Shown: positions 24,818-37,373 of the stretch, one piece after another | How positions within the stretch are numbered: position 1 is the first letter of the stretch | How the letters are laid out: every line of letters starts with the position of its first letter | Assembly (NCBI GenBank): GCA_023079485.1 | Contig: CM041115.1 | Span: 40,682,305-40,746,304, forward strand | DNA: 64,000 nt | Direction of reading: 5' to 3' | Origin: Archilochus colubris | Lineage: Eukaryota; Chordata; Aves; Apodiformes; Trochilidae | Made by a program: the position numbers and the translations under genes | The notes under the pieces: generated by a model | Told to the model about the DNA's origin: nothing | What the model saw: only the letters and a program-made list of their open reading frames with translations | Databases searched by the model: none

Positions 24818-25300
24818 TAAAAAATGGAGATTGTTCTTAGCCCTCCTTTTGTTTTAAATGTATTTATGGAAATATTTTAAATTGTCTTTTACCACAATCA
24901 AATGACATTCTGAGTCAATCACATCATTCACTGCTGGTACTACATCTTCTCTTTGAACCCTCCCAGGAAACACCTGGGAGATTGGCTCTGTGAAGGTCAA
25001 GGCAAAGAATACAGGGCATCTCAGCCTTCTGAATGTCCATTCTCACTAATTCAGCTGCATCATTTAGCTGCATGATGATATGTTCCTTTTCTATTCTTTT
25101 TATTCATCTGTGCAGAGAGAGCTCACCTTGCTGTATTTGGTGTCCTTTAGCAATTTCAGCTTTACCTGAACTTTGGCTATTTTGTCAATATCCCTGCATG
25201 CCCAAATAATGTTTCTATGGTCTTCTTTTGCTACCTATCCTCATTTCCACCTCCTGCACTTGCACTGGGGCTCAGCCATGTGTTCCCGTTAAGCCAAGCT

Positions 25301-27624
25301 TTGTCTTGTGACAGGCTATTTTCCTAAAAGACTTGGAGCTTGAAGGAGATTGCCCCTGAAGACTTGCCTGTTTTCTGTACTGTATTTGCTGTAGTTTCCA
25401 AGTGATTTCATCATTCAGACAAAGCTGTGCCTTGAACGAGTAGCAGTTGTCACTGCCATCTGATGTGTATTGGTTTTCATATACTGTTATGTTATTTACT
25501 GCTGCACAATAAATGCCTAATACTTGTCATATTAAAATATGGCAATCTTTTCTTTTTGTGTGACTAGTCCATGGCTTGCTCATCTTTCTTTGCATGAGCT
25601 TCAAGATTTGATTTGATGTTGCTCCGATATTGCTGTTGTGTAGGGGTCTGGGCCGTGTCCCAGTTTAAAGCTATGCTCCCCAAGGGAGTAGTGAAGAGAA
25701 AAATATTTTTCCTTTACTAATGGTGCACTTCTAGTAGATAAAAAACATACCTGTGTGCCTTGAATCTTTGTTGAATACAGGAGTAACTATTAACATGGAA
25801 GCTCTTACTGAAAAGAACTATAGCAGGCTCTTGCAAACATGGATACTTGTGGTCTTGCCATGGTAAAGGTGGACAAGAGCAGGAGGACTTTACCATGTGT
25901 GATAATCATAAACTCTGACAGGAAAACAAAAACTCTCAAGAACTAGCTTTGAGCCCATCAGGGCGCACTTGTGTAAGTAAAAGTGAATCTGGAAGGAAAG
26001 GAGGCAATACAGCCTCATATGAGTAATTTATAAGGTGCTGTACCTTTCACCCTTTGGAAAATGCTCAGAATATAGCCTCAAGTTTCATGGAAAATGAGAT
26101 TGTTAATCTAATTCTGAATTAACCTCCACGTGGGTGATATCTAACTCACCAGCTATCACAATTGATCAGCTGTACTGGAGGCATCTGCAAAAACTGATGA
26201 TATATTCAGTGACGGATGATTTTCCACAGGTGCATATGTGTTTGTCTATGGGTTTGGAGAATTTTTTTTCTCACAAGCTTCTTTAGGCAATATAAAGTTT
26301 TAATCTTGAAGATGTTAATCTTCTTTTAATTTCAGTAAAAAATTGCAGAGAACAAGTTATGGGGGTTGTTTTTTCTGGTTTGTGTGTGTGTGTGTGTGTT
26401 GTTATTTGTTTTTATTTGCTTAGTTGGTTGGGGTTACTTGTTTGTTTGTTCTTTGTTTGGTTTTATTTCCAGTCTTGCAATTTGCATGATAGTTTCATTT
26501 GTGGATATGGCATCTTATGCTGTTTGCCAACTGTAAGAGGGCATACTCATATGACTCCAGATATTTTTCTTGTTTAGTGCAGCATACCCTTTCATGGTAT
26601 ATGCTCTCATTTTGCTTTCTTCCTTTAGCACCATTAAGTGGTATTTCTTTATCAGGAGAAATAAACTGCCTAAAAGCTCCTGTTCCTCAACTATCTATAT
26701 CAAGTATCTTCTTACTGGGCTTTGTATTGACTACAGCATTATTGTTTCTCATTAAGCTGAAATTTCATCATATTTCTACAAGTCTTTTCCTCAAAGTTAC
26801 TGCCACAGAAACATAAGATAAGTCATCTTAATTCTCCATTTTGTACTCTCTTTTCAGGTGCATGTCTTTTCTGAAGGCCTGTAAGCAGCTTGAAGGCACA
26901 AGTGCAAAGTACTTCTAAGAGGAAAGCAAATACCTCTATAGTATTGTACTGCTGACACTATATATTATCTCTTCTGACTTTCTTTTCAGATGTCTTGCCA
27001 GTCCTGAGCACCTCTCTCTTCTGTAACATCTTTCTACTAGTACTTCAAAATGCTCTTTCATTTACCACATAATTTCTGACTTTTAAATGGCCAGTGAATG
27101 TTATTTTTTTCTGGTTTAGTACAGCTTTTCTAGCACTACCCACTTTCAAGTCTTACAATATATTCTATTGTACTGGGGAATAATAATGTGCATTAAAGTC
27201 TGCTGTTTGCCTGCAAAGTGAGATGAACTATTCCACCAATGAGAGAAGGACAAGGTGAGACATTATGTCCTTCTTGCTTGCCCTGCACAGGTGTAGCTCA
27301 AAATCTAATCAGCAATATTTTACAGTGACAAGTAGCCTGTCAAAACTTCCAAGGCTGCTTCTTCTCCAGTATTTTCTCTTTACTTCACACCTCTTAAATG
27401 CATCATAGTTGATGGTCCACAGTTTCTTTGCTCTTTTTATTCTAATTGACACTTTAAAATGTGAGTATCATAAAAAAAAACATTCTATCTGTCCCCTCAA
27501 CTTAGTTGATATGACTTAAACAAAATTAAAGTCCAGTCTTTGTAAGGTGAATGTGTAGTTTCATGGTATGTCTTTTGGCTTTAAGTTTTAAGTTTTTAGG
27601 CATTCAAGCAGCTGCAGTAGGCAG
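25301..27624. other. Unassigned sequence, no gene seen
   Basis: No gene recognised. The first hundred bases may be a further decayed part of the CR1 copy to the left. A T/G-rich tract with a (TG)9 run lies at 26361-26475. Open frames up to 105 codons (26499-26816, +) have no domain signature. Confidence 0.45.
26361..26475. repeat. T/G-rich tract with (TG)9
   Basis: About 115 bases dominated by T and G on the plus strand, including an uninterrupted TG run at 26381-26399 and TTTG/GTTT units beyond it. It is the complement type of the A/C-rich tracts found elsewhere in the window. Confidence 0.8.
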
Positions 27625-28725
27625 ACAGAATCACAGAATTGTCACAGTTGAAAAAGATCTCTACGATCACCTCACCCAATGGTCAACATTACCATTAAAT
27701 TAAAAATATCTATCAATATCTGTATCACCCACTAAATCATGTCCTAAAGTGCCTCATCTACATGGTTTTAAAATACTTCCAGGGATGGTGACTCCACCAC
27801 CCCCATGGGCAGCCCACTCCAACACCTAGCGACTCCTGCAGTGAAGAATTTCTTCCTCAGGTTTAGTCTAAACCTCCCCTGGTGCAACTTCAGGCCATTT
27901 CCTCCAGTTGTATCATTACTTGAGAGAAGAGGCCAGCACCCACCTCCTCCCTACAACCTCCTTCCAGGTGGTGGTAGAGAGCACTAAGTTCAGCTTCCTC
28001 TTCTCCAAATTAAACATTCCCAATTCCCTAGCCTCTCGAGCCTCTTCTCATAGGACTTGTTCCCCAGAACCTTGATCAGCTTGGTTGCCTTTCTCTGACC
28101 AACAGCTCAGAGTCTTTCTTGAAATGAGGGGCTCAGAACTGAACACAGTACTCAAGGTATGGCCTCACCAGTGCCAAGCACAGGGGCACAATCACTGCCC
28201 TTCTGCTGGCCACACTACTCCTTATACAAGCCAGGATGCTTTTTCTTTGCCACCTGGGCACAGTGCTGGCTCATATTCAGCCAGCTGTTGACAAGTATCC
28301 CCAGATTCTTTCCTGACTGACAGCTTTCCAGCCAGTCCTCCTCCCCAGTCCAGTAGCATTGCATGGGGTTGTTGCAACCAAAGTACAGAACCCAGCACTT
28401 GGCCTTGTTAAACCTCATTTTAGGGACCGTGGCGCAGTGATCCATCCTGTCGAGGACCTTTTGCACAGCCTTCCACCTTCAAGCTTATCAACGCACTGAC
28501 CCAACTTGATGTCATCTTCAAACTTACTAAGGAAGCCCTCAATCCCCTCATCTCATGAAGGTATTGACCAGGACCAGCCTCAAAACTGAGTCCTGGGGAA
28601 CACCACTGGTGATCAGTCACCAACTGGATTTAACTCTGTTGACTACAACTCTCTGAGGACATGTAGCCAGTTTCTAAGCCAATAAAGAGTATCTATGTCT
28701 ATACCATGAGCCGCCAGCTTCTCTT
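27625..28725 (-). mobile_element. CR1 LINE, 5'-truncated, minus strand
   Basis: A 5'-truncated CR1 of about 1.1 kb on the minus strand. The 3' terminus appears on the plus strand as CAGAATCACAGAATTGTCAC (27630-27649). Moving right come the 3' UTR and C-terminal blocks (CAGGGATGGTGACTCCACCA, 27780-27799), the region encoding MRFNKAKC and LESCQSGKNLGILVNS, and the RT catalytic region. The catalytic tetrad reads FEDD on the minus strand within 28500-28530, where related copies have FADD. Homology fades at about 28725, marking the truncation point. Confidence 0.92.
28215..28466 (-). pseudogene. CR1 ORF2 fragment, 83 codons open
   Basis: A minus-strand frame carrying the CR1 segment after the RT catalytic motif: a DRMD block, MRFNKAKCWVLYFGCNNPMQ, WLESCQSGKNLGILVNSWLN and [19 protein letters not shown]. 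The start codon is not native. Upstream on the minus strand the catalytic FEDD and the PQGS-like region lie in other frames, so the ORF is frameshifted. Confidence 0.88.
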
Positions 28726-30313
28726 CTCCCAGCTATCAGCAGTGGCTCTCATCAGATATTCACCTCAGGAGAAAACTCCCTGCAAAGATCCAGGAGGACA
28801 GAGCAACCCAAAGCACCTCCCATGGCCAGAACCAGCAAGCTGGAGAGTCAGAAGCCTCCCTGCATCCAGCAAGATTTGAGAGTTGGGATGGTTTTGTGGC
28901 ATCACAGTGTGAGTCCCTTCCCCTCCTCCCTCAAAATATGAGACACCTCAGAAGCCAGATGTGTGGTGTAACTCTGCTGGAGCTTGCTCTGTGAAGGTGC
29001 CTGGGGCTAGGATGTGGCTTCTAATATGAAAACAAATTAATTAAATGTTGCCATCTTGTTGCTCCACAAAACCACCATTCACCTCAGAATGGCTGGCAGG
29101 CATATTTCTCTGCAATTAGTGAGGTTAATTTTTGGCTAGTAGGTTCAGTGTGAAGAACTGATCCTTCCACTGTTTCCTGTGGGTGTAGAGGGAAGCTACT
29201 ATCACTTGTCCCTTCCCAAGGCTCTAACACTTTAAATATAACATAGATATTAAGAGGCTTGTTTATTGTTTTGTTGGTGCTGCAGTTGCTGTTGTCTGAA
29301 GATTCTTACTTGCTAGTGCAGATCTTGGCACTTTGTTCCAACTCAACATCCCTCTTCCTCTGCTTCCATCCACCCTATCTTCTCCTCTATCTCTTCCTCC
29401 ATTCTTTTTGATCTAATGTCACTGGGCTGGGATGGTCACCCACTCCCTGCCACCCATACAGAAAACCTGCTCAAAATGAGAGTGCTGCAGTAATTTAATC
29501 TGGAATGTGCAATTTGATTTCAGCAGCCTGCTGGCTCAGCTGCCTGCAGAGCTATATTCCCCTGCCAGCTTGGCAGAGTACAGCTTAACCACTTCCCTTC
29601 AAGGCCAGGTCTGGTAAGCAATGGATGTAATTCCACTGTGACTTCACTCAGAGCTGAAAGAAATGGCAAGTACCCATGGAAAATAGCCTATAGACTTCAG
29701 TAAGGGGAAACTAAATGAGAGCAATTGACATCATCAGGTTTTTGTACTTTTTTCTGCAGTACCACAGGAGTGCAAATGCTGTTTTGCCCCCTAGCAGCAA
29801 GACAGAGTTCACCTCCAGACTGTGTCCCCAAGTCACTCATCACTCTCCTCCTCTTTCTTATTGAACGTATATTAACCATAACATTCAGGAGAGACCATAT
29901 CTATAATTTTTGTGTACTATTAAAAAGAAATATTCAGTGCAGAACATAATGATCCATCAGATGGAAAAGCTTAGTTCAGAAGCACCCACACCAAACTCAC
30001 ATTCATTTTGACATGGCTTCTTCCCAAAAGATCAGTCAGCATCTATGTTCTTGCAGGGTGCTCCGATGTTCATGGTGCTTTGGAAGCACAGGCATTTATA
30101 GCTAAGCTAAAATAAATTGAGTAAAGCTTTTAAAATTATTATTCAGCTCATAAAATGCAGCACTTGTTGGTCAAGAAGTGCCAGGTCTTTTAGCTCTACT
30201 AAGTTCCTTCACTGCCTGAATTCATAGATGGCTCTGTTTTTAAATTGTAGTAGGTGAAGTCTGTGGGTTGTCAGATGTCCTGGGAGGAGGCAATGTGTTA
30301 AAAAATACTTAAT

Positions 30314-30397
30314 GTTTTTCGGGGTTTTTTTGAGGGGAGGATGGTTCTATTTGGGTTTTTTGGGGCTTTTTTTCTTTGGCTGTTAGGTTTTTTTATC
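30314..30397. repeat. T/G-rich low-complexity tract
   Basis: About 84 bases of T-runs alternating with G3-G4 blocks on the plus strand. It is the complementary type of the A/C-rich tracts. Confidence 0.7.
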
Positions 30398-33300
30398 TTA
30401 AACAAGTTTCCTACTCTTTCTCTTCTGAATTCTTCACAGAACTGCAGTCCTCAGAGTCTGACAATCTGTCAACAACTCCTTTAAGCATTTGGGCTGGGGG
30501 TGGGAGTTGAAAACTTGTTCAAGTTCATGACCAGTTTTTCTTGGAAGTGATCATAAGGGTTTTCCCCATCCATTTCAAAGCTAGGTTCATTTTAAAAGTT
30601 TTTAGATAAAGCACTGTACACACTCCTATGGATAAAATGTATCCTGGCAAAATTGTGTATCCCATGTTCAGCAGATGCTTAATTTAACATATTTAGTTTT
30701 CTTTTAGAATTCCTGCGGTATCCTCCCCTTGCATTTTATCTCTCAGATTTGCATGTGTACATGTTCACTTTCTGTTGCAGATCAATATCTTCTTTAAAGA
30801 TCAGATTGGTTTGGTTTTTTTTCTTTTCCTTTTCGTTATCAATAAACTACAAAAAGACAAATTTTAAAATTGTTGATGCCAGACCAAGTTCAAATTGAGC
30901 AATATGTGTGAGTATGCAAGACTTCAAAGTATGATTTGCCAACTCATGACCATCGAAGCAGTGTTCTAGAGACTTACGCTTGAAATTTTGCCAAGGAAAA
31001 CAACTTTATGAGCTTTTATTACTGTCTGTTCCTAGAGGAGGAATGATAGCTCCACTGGTGTTGTCTCTAAGCTCCTCTACTCATGTTTACTTTATTCATT
31101 GCTGCCACATGTTTTACATTGTGAAAACAGAAGCATAAGTGGCATTTGCCTTTCAAATATGGAGTAGATCAGACCAACAGATTGTGGTTGAAAGAAGGAT
31201 TCTCTTGAAATGCAGTTACATCTAAAAGTTTTGCGTGCTTGAATCACTATTATTTTTCACACTGTGATATGCAGCATTTGTTCTGAACAGCATGTAGAAA
31301 ATAGTCATATTCCTGACCCACTCCAAGGTAGCAAAAGAGATCTAAATTATGCATGCTTTGTAAGTTTATTTTGGTAAATAGAGAAGCCAAATCCCCAAAG
31401 CCTTATTCCTACCCTGCTTAAGTTAGTCTTGTTCTTTTGTACATGTGATGTGGTTATGTCAAAATGAACAAAATCCAATCACAAGATAAAAAATTTATAA
31501 AGCCCTTTTTCTGTTTTTTAAAATTTTTCTAAATTTTTTTCTAGGAAAACCTAAGCTGATCTCAAAATAGTATGTGCACCTTTTGTGGAAATGTCCGTAT
31601 TGCAAGGCAGTCCTGACAAAAGGCAGTGAGATGAGAGGCTGGGCACCTAAGACTTCCAGCAGTCATGTGAGATGGAAGCCCTAGGGATCCCACACGGATC
31701 ACATGTTTTGAAACCAGGACCTCCTCATGGGCTCCTGAGCACCTCTGAGGGCCCCTGAGCAGCTGCTTCCACTCTGACGGCAGAAAGGTAAAGGATGAGA
31801 TGGATGAACAAAGGACTTTGCTACTCAGTTTGCCAGCTCCATATTTTTACTGAACAAAATATCTGCATTCTTTCAAAATTACTCTTCTGCTTAGATGTTT
31901 TCCTTTGCAGGACATTTTAAAGTTTCCCCTCTGTACTCCAGAACTTAATGCTTTTTCAGAATATTGAAGTTTCAGAACAGAAATGAAGCTTTCTCAAGAG
32001 TGAAATGAATTAGTGCCTTTGTGGTGCTGTTGGAAGGGAAACAAAGAAATGAAGTTACCTGTAGCAAGTGTGATGAGCAAAGTAAAGCAAGGAAAATTTC
32101 TTATGGTATCAGTGCTGCACATGCATGATGCTAATACCTGAAGGATTTATTATTTCAGTCTATGAAACTAACAACATCCTTGAATATTTAGTGCAATTCT
32201 TCCTCCTGGCCACTCTTCAAAAACTATTCAGGAGTTCCACAATATGTTAAAGTTCAGTGTTACCCAGTGAATAAGGCGGTTCAAAGCCAATCATTTGGAG
32301 ATGGTCGGCAGATACACAAGGAATTACAGCTGTGCTAGCTGGGGTTTACTTTTTCAGGCAGGGGTAGAGTCATCTGTTGGAGCGACATCCATTCAAGTTT
32401 CCTCCCACCTAGAAGCCACATTGTTGAACCCTGACACCAAGCCCTGACCTTCACATCCTCCTCTCTGCTGCTGGAGGACTGGCAATAGCCCTCAGGTTTC
32501 TAGTCATATACTGTATAGCTTGAGCCCCCTCACCTGCCTGCACACCTTCTTCCTCATGAATGGATGCTGCAAAAGAAACTTCCATTCTTCTTGTTATGGT
32601 GAAAAGCATTATTCCTTGCTTCTCTTCTTGTTCTAGAAATCTCCTTCATCTGCAATGCAGCCCACTCTGCTGGAACTGTCTGCTCCTTGCAAATGGATGA
32701 AGTGAAGATTTATTACCAAAAAAACACATGGAAATTAGAAAATGGACTAATGGAAACCATTAATGTCCTCCTCTCAACAATCAGATGAATGGAAGATCAA
32801 TGCAGTATATTAAGAGATTGGAAAAGATTTAAGATGGTATAAACATTAAGTCTCATATATTATATGGGAAGAAAGCAGGGAAGACAAAGACAGCGTTCTA
32901 CTATACCTATGAAAAAATATAAAACACCATCTTCTAAGACACATTTCCTGCCCAGAAGTTTGAAATCTTTGAAGAGATAATATTGAAAAACTGCTCTGTA
33001 TTCTTCCATAATACCATCTAACTTTGATATGTGTTCTACCTCATTATAAAGCAAGCCTGTAACAATGCATAAATCCTTTGTTGTATATTTTACAGGTAAA
33101 AAAGTAATAATACCCATAGTTTGCAGATATTAATTGCTATGTTGTTAATATCAATGCCTCCTGTGTTTACAGTGTTTGCATAACATTGTAAAAAAGATTT
33201 ATTTAACATGATTGACATAACAGTTACGGTCCCCACACACATTCTGCATAAACCTCAAAGGAAAACCTCAAAGAAAGGGAAAAAAAAAACTCCAGAGGAA

Positions 33301-34734
33301 AACTACTACAAAAGTATTTTATGTTAACCTAGCAGAATGCATAAAAATAAAATATGTTAATGAATGATTTGTAAGCTGTAGGGACTAATTAGGTTTTTAA
33401 TGTGGTCACATTCTTGGGAAAATATTAGAAGCCATACAGTTCAAGAAACTTTGTTTCTCAAATAAAACTTTTTTGGCAGTTTGTCCACTCACATCTTCAG
33501 GACTCAGTTTTTATCAAAATTCCTCAATAAATTCCTATTGGATTGCTTTGTGTCATTACCTGTGGGAGCATTTATGATTGCAGAAGTTTATTTGAACTAC
33601 CACAAATCCCATAAATGAGAGGTCAGAAAGGTTAGATCATGGCAGTTCAGTGAAGAAATGAAAACAAACTATAGATTACCTCCACCAGAAGGATAGCATG
33701 TTCAGCCAGACATCACAGGCTTTGTTTTTCAGTTTCCAACAGCCCTCTGACACCCTATCATGGTGTTTGGTTTTAATGGCCTATAATAGGTCACTGTGAT
33801 CAGAGGAGAGTTCAGAACTCAGAGGTACATATTTAACATGCTAAGCTATAGCTGGGTAACTGAAGGAGTGCTACTTCATTTTAATGGGTTAAATATATTG
33901 AAATTTATTGCTGAATTATTTTTAACCTGTATCTAGTAGAGAAAAATATGAACAGTCAGTTCAGTTAATTCAGAACAGGGAGTTATCAAAAGATGATCGA
34001 AAAAATCTTGTCTGCTGATATTCAGAGTGTATTTAGAAGAAAAAAAATAGAGAATTTTAGAATCTGTTTCTTCTTATTTGGGGAGTTTAGAGAAACATGT
34101 AACAGGGGAGGACTCTGTCTAAGGAATCTAATATCACATCATTATGATCAGTATGAATTTATTTCATTGTAAGATGAATGATATAAGTGCTTCCACTGCT
34201 GCTAACTTATATTTCAGTATAGCTAAGAATGCCAATAAAATCATGTATTACTGACACAGGCAATATTTATATAATCTAATTTTATGGCACATATTTCAAG
34301 CAGGACAAGAAGAAATATCATCTGACCTTCCCCATGGTCAGGGAGTTTATTAGTATTATCAAACAGACTTGGGATCAAGAAACTGTACCTGTTAACATCA
34401 AAACCACCTTTTATATTAAGAGGGGGTAGACAGAAAAAAATACAGAAAAAACTTGGATCTCTTTCTGTCCATGGAAGGAAATGGTGTTATCAAGAACAGA
34501 GAGGACTCAAAAGGTTCAACAGAGGTCCTTAAGAATGTGGGTTCTGGTCTGTAGAGGGGACTAGATGTGGTTCCAGTAGAATGATGAAAAGCTTGAAAAT
34601 GGAGCAAAAAATTGAAGATTTTAAAAAGTATGTAGTTAAAAGGTAAGACAGGTATACTGAATGCCTGAAGAGGCTAAAATCCTGTATATCCTTTTCAAGT
34701 CCTTGCTTCCAATACGACATTAAACAGTTGTGGG

Positions 34735-34848
34735 GAAAAAACAAAAACAAGACCCCCCAAAACCAAAACCAAACCAAAGGAAAGAGACAAAAACAACCCA
34801 AACCAACAAAAACCAACAAACAAAAACAAACCCACAACAAAGCCAAAC
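34735..34848. repeat. A/C-rich tract (AAACC/AACA units)
   Basis: About 114 bases of AAACC, AACCAACA and CAAAAAC units with only a few G. The lysine/asparagine/threonine-rich frame on plus and the phenylalanine/cysteine/leucine-rich frame on minus are compositional. Confidence 0.85.
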
Positions 34849-35118
34849 CTTATTGCCATCTGACATCTGTCCAACAGCCACTAGAAAATGAGATGCTGGT
34901 CATTGTCAAGTTGCAGCCTGATAGATGTCACTGCAGCCATCATTAACCAACCAGTGTTTCCAGACTGCCTTACTGGGGAATGCAAGGCCCGAATGATTTC
35001 AGTAAATAAAAATATTCTAACAGCTGAGAGTAGTTTCTCCAGTGGAGGAGCGGTGGCTGAGCAAGGCTGGGATACCTCACAGCGCTGCCTGTGCTTGTAG
35101 CTGTTCCCTGAACAGAGG

Positions 35119-35137
35119 ACTACAGTTCCCAGGGCTG
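35119..35137 (+). promoter_or_regulatory. ZNF143/Staf-like motif
   Basis: ACTACAGTTCCCAGGGCTG matches the well-known vertebrate ZNF143-associated motif (ACTACARTTCCCAG core) over its first 14 bases. Whether it is bound cannot be told from sequence. There is no CpG island or recognisable transcript start beside it, so it may be a chance match or a distal element. Confidence 0.35.
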
Positions 35138-36570
35138 TCACAATGCCAGTATTGGCATCAGTTAAAAAAGAAAAAGCAAAGTGCATCACTGAATGTAATC
35201 ACCCAGAATGGAGATCTGAAGCTATTTTAGAAACCAAATGAGCAAAGTGAGACCTAGCTGTGAAATGCTGCTGTGTGCAGCTCTGATGGGAAGGATAAAA
35301 TGGCGCTGAACTGCTAATGCATCCTGGAGGACATGCTGAACACAAGGATGTATGCTGTAAGACAGATCTGTGACACTTATGTGTGACCATAAGGCAGTAC
35401 TGGTTTCTTGCTGTCAGACCCAGGTGTCTGGATGTGTTATGCAAGTTTGTTGGCTTTCTAAAAAAATTCAATAAATGGTTAATTTCAAAGAATGAAGCAA
35501 AACCATCCAGTACCAATGTGCATAATGTAGGCAGAAATAAAGAGATGAAGGAATATGGCTGAAGGAAATGAGATCCAGAAGGAAAAAAGTATGGACTGGT
35601 GCCAGTAACGCTCATATAAGAACCAATTCAAAATCTGAAGGTTAAAAAGAAATGTACCAGCGGCAGAGTCAGAATTTAAGATACAGTTGTGTAAGCTTTG
35701 GACTTAAATTGCCAAGAAAAGACTTGTTGACACAGGTTAGAGGAAGTGAAATAATGACATTGATTGTGTTTCACATCTTCAGTTAGGCATGTAAGGACAG
35801 ATCTGTAAAAGTATGCAGGTAACTGAAGAACATTAAAGCTCGCCAAAACCAGACAAATCAACTAGATGCTGACACTCACTTAACTCCTTTTTTTACTGGA
35901 GATAGGTGCCTAAATATTTCTGAAGATCCAGGATTACATGTCCATCTTCATCTGTGACTGCCTAAACATCCTTGAAAACCTGGCCTCCACCCCTTTAATT
36001 TCTGCCTGCACATACTAATTTTCAGCCCCTGATCTTAATCACATTTCTGGAATTAATTTTCTTTCTGTGAGTGACGAGCCTCTCCACATGACCGTTTTCT
36101 TCCATTGTGTAGTACTGGAGCTAAAGCACCACTTCATCTGATTCTCCTCCTTTTATGGCTCTGCCCCATGGGGAGCATGCAGCATCGGTGGTTTGTAGTG
36201 CCTTGTCCCACAGAGGGGACACATGCTGCTCCTGCATCCAGAGCTACACCCAGCTCTCGGGAGCAGAAAGGTGAAAAGGGCCAGGCAGGGTCCTGATGGA
36301 GATGGTCTGACACTGGGGCTGGCCCCCAGGTCCTTTCTGCCAAAGTAGCAAATTTCTCTCTGACTTTTCAAGTGCTTGCACGATAAAGAACAATCTAAAT
36401 CCTGGTTCTGTATCCTTGAATACCTTTAACCTAAAGTTGTGAACTGCATACCACAAAACAAGACACAGCTATGTGGGACACGTAATTCAAACTGATAGAA
36501 TAGTCCCAGCTTCAAGTGACTTAGCACATGAAAAGGTACTTTTCAACTGTAATTCTATGATTTACTCTAC

Positions 36571-36605
36571 CAAAATACCAAAAAAAAAAAAACCCAAACC
36601 AAAAA
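36571..36605. repeat. Short poly(A) with AAACC units
   Basis: A 12-base A-run followed by CCCAAACC and A-rich sequence. About 15 bases to its left is an isolated ATTCTATGATT (36551-36561) that resembles a CR1 tail, but no CR1 body is visible. Confidence 0.7.
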
Positions 36606-37352
36606 TCTTCTCTTGTTCCTTTGATGTGTACTGTCTTTCTGAGCCTTATCATGTTCATAGCAGAGAACTTCATTAAAAACAAGAAAAAGGTAGCTTAATT
36701 AAACTCCCTACAGTCTCCACTTTTTTTTCATACATGTGTGTCTGTGTGTTCAGGCATGTATAAGTGCATGTGTACATCATGTGTATATGTCTGTGCGTTT
36801 TCCACTAGCAGACAGAACTGGAATCCTCAAAATGCTACTGAGGTGTGTAAGTTATTTGCTTTCTAGATATGACCAGATGGGTAAAAACCTGCCAAAAAGG
36901 AGAAGTCCAACAGCTATGAACACAGTCCTTCTGAAAATCCTGTAGGCTAAGAATCACAATTTTCTCATGCCTATGCTCAGCCTTTACATTAAAGGCTGGT
37001 GTAAGATCCCCTCTTGCTCCTGCAAGCCAAAAACCTTTGGGGCAAATTAAATAAACCATTTCCCTATAAGCTCCATCAGAGACTGCAAAAAGCCAGTGTA
37101 CTACATCTTGAAGATTTCATGTCCTTCTCCTCACTCACTGTGTATCTTACACTTTCAAAGCTCATCCTAAGTCTTCCAGTGCTTCAGGCAAATCATCAAA
37201 TTTCTTTTCTTACCACAGGCACACAGATAAAAATAGTCACAGACTATTTTTCTACTCCTCCTCTTTCGCTGCCCTGGAGATACAACTGTTCCTGCAAATT
37301 CAGAAGTTATTTCATTCTAGGCTGTGTTTAAACACAGCATTTTTGGGTTTTG

Positions 37353-37373
37353 TTTTTTTTTTTTTTTTTTTTT
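37353..37373. repeat. Poly(T) run, T21
   Basis: Twenty-one consecutive T on the plus strand, preceded by a T/G-rich stretch (37341-37352). It could mark the tail of a minus-strand retro-insertion, but no body is recognised beside it. Confidence 0.9.

Larger units (their letters stand above)
23662..25300 (-). mobile_element. CR1 LINE (copy B), minus strand, RT core deleted
   Basis: Read right to left on the minus strand, the copy starts in the endonuclease-RT linker (about 25300-24830, heavily decayed). It continues through the beginning of the RT domain (VLRELQGVLAEPLSIICYRSW, ANVTPIYK) to a VMEQVILS-like block at about 24390-24420. It then jumps directly to a degraded RFNKAK-like block (24340-24390) and the C-terminal domain. 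The intervening RT palm, including the YLDFSKAF and FADD motifs found in the other copies, is missing. No ATTCTATG-type terminus is seen for this copy; its 3' side abuts copy A at about 23661. The right boundary is approximate. Confidence 0.8.

Noticed and set aside
35145..35158. TGCCA-GTAT-TGGCA inverted repeat as an NFI site
   Set aside because: NFI half-sites face the other way (TTGGC...GCCAA). This arrangement does not match.
35199..35615. 138-codon minus-strand open frame
   Set aside because: No family or domain recognised. The start context and composition look random, and it could also be part of an unrecognised repeat.
36548..36565. ATTCTATGATT resembling a CR1 tail at 36551
   Set aside because: The motif is isolated. 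The upstream 80 bases show at most weak similarity to a CR1 3' UTR, too little to call an element.
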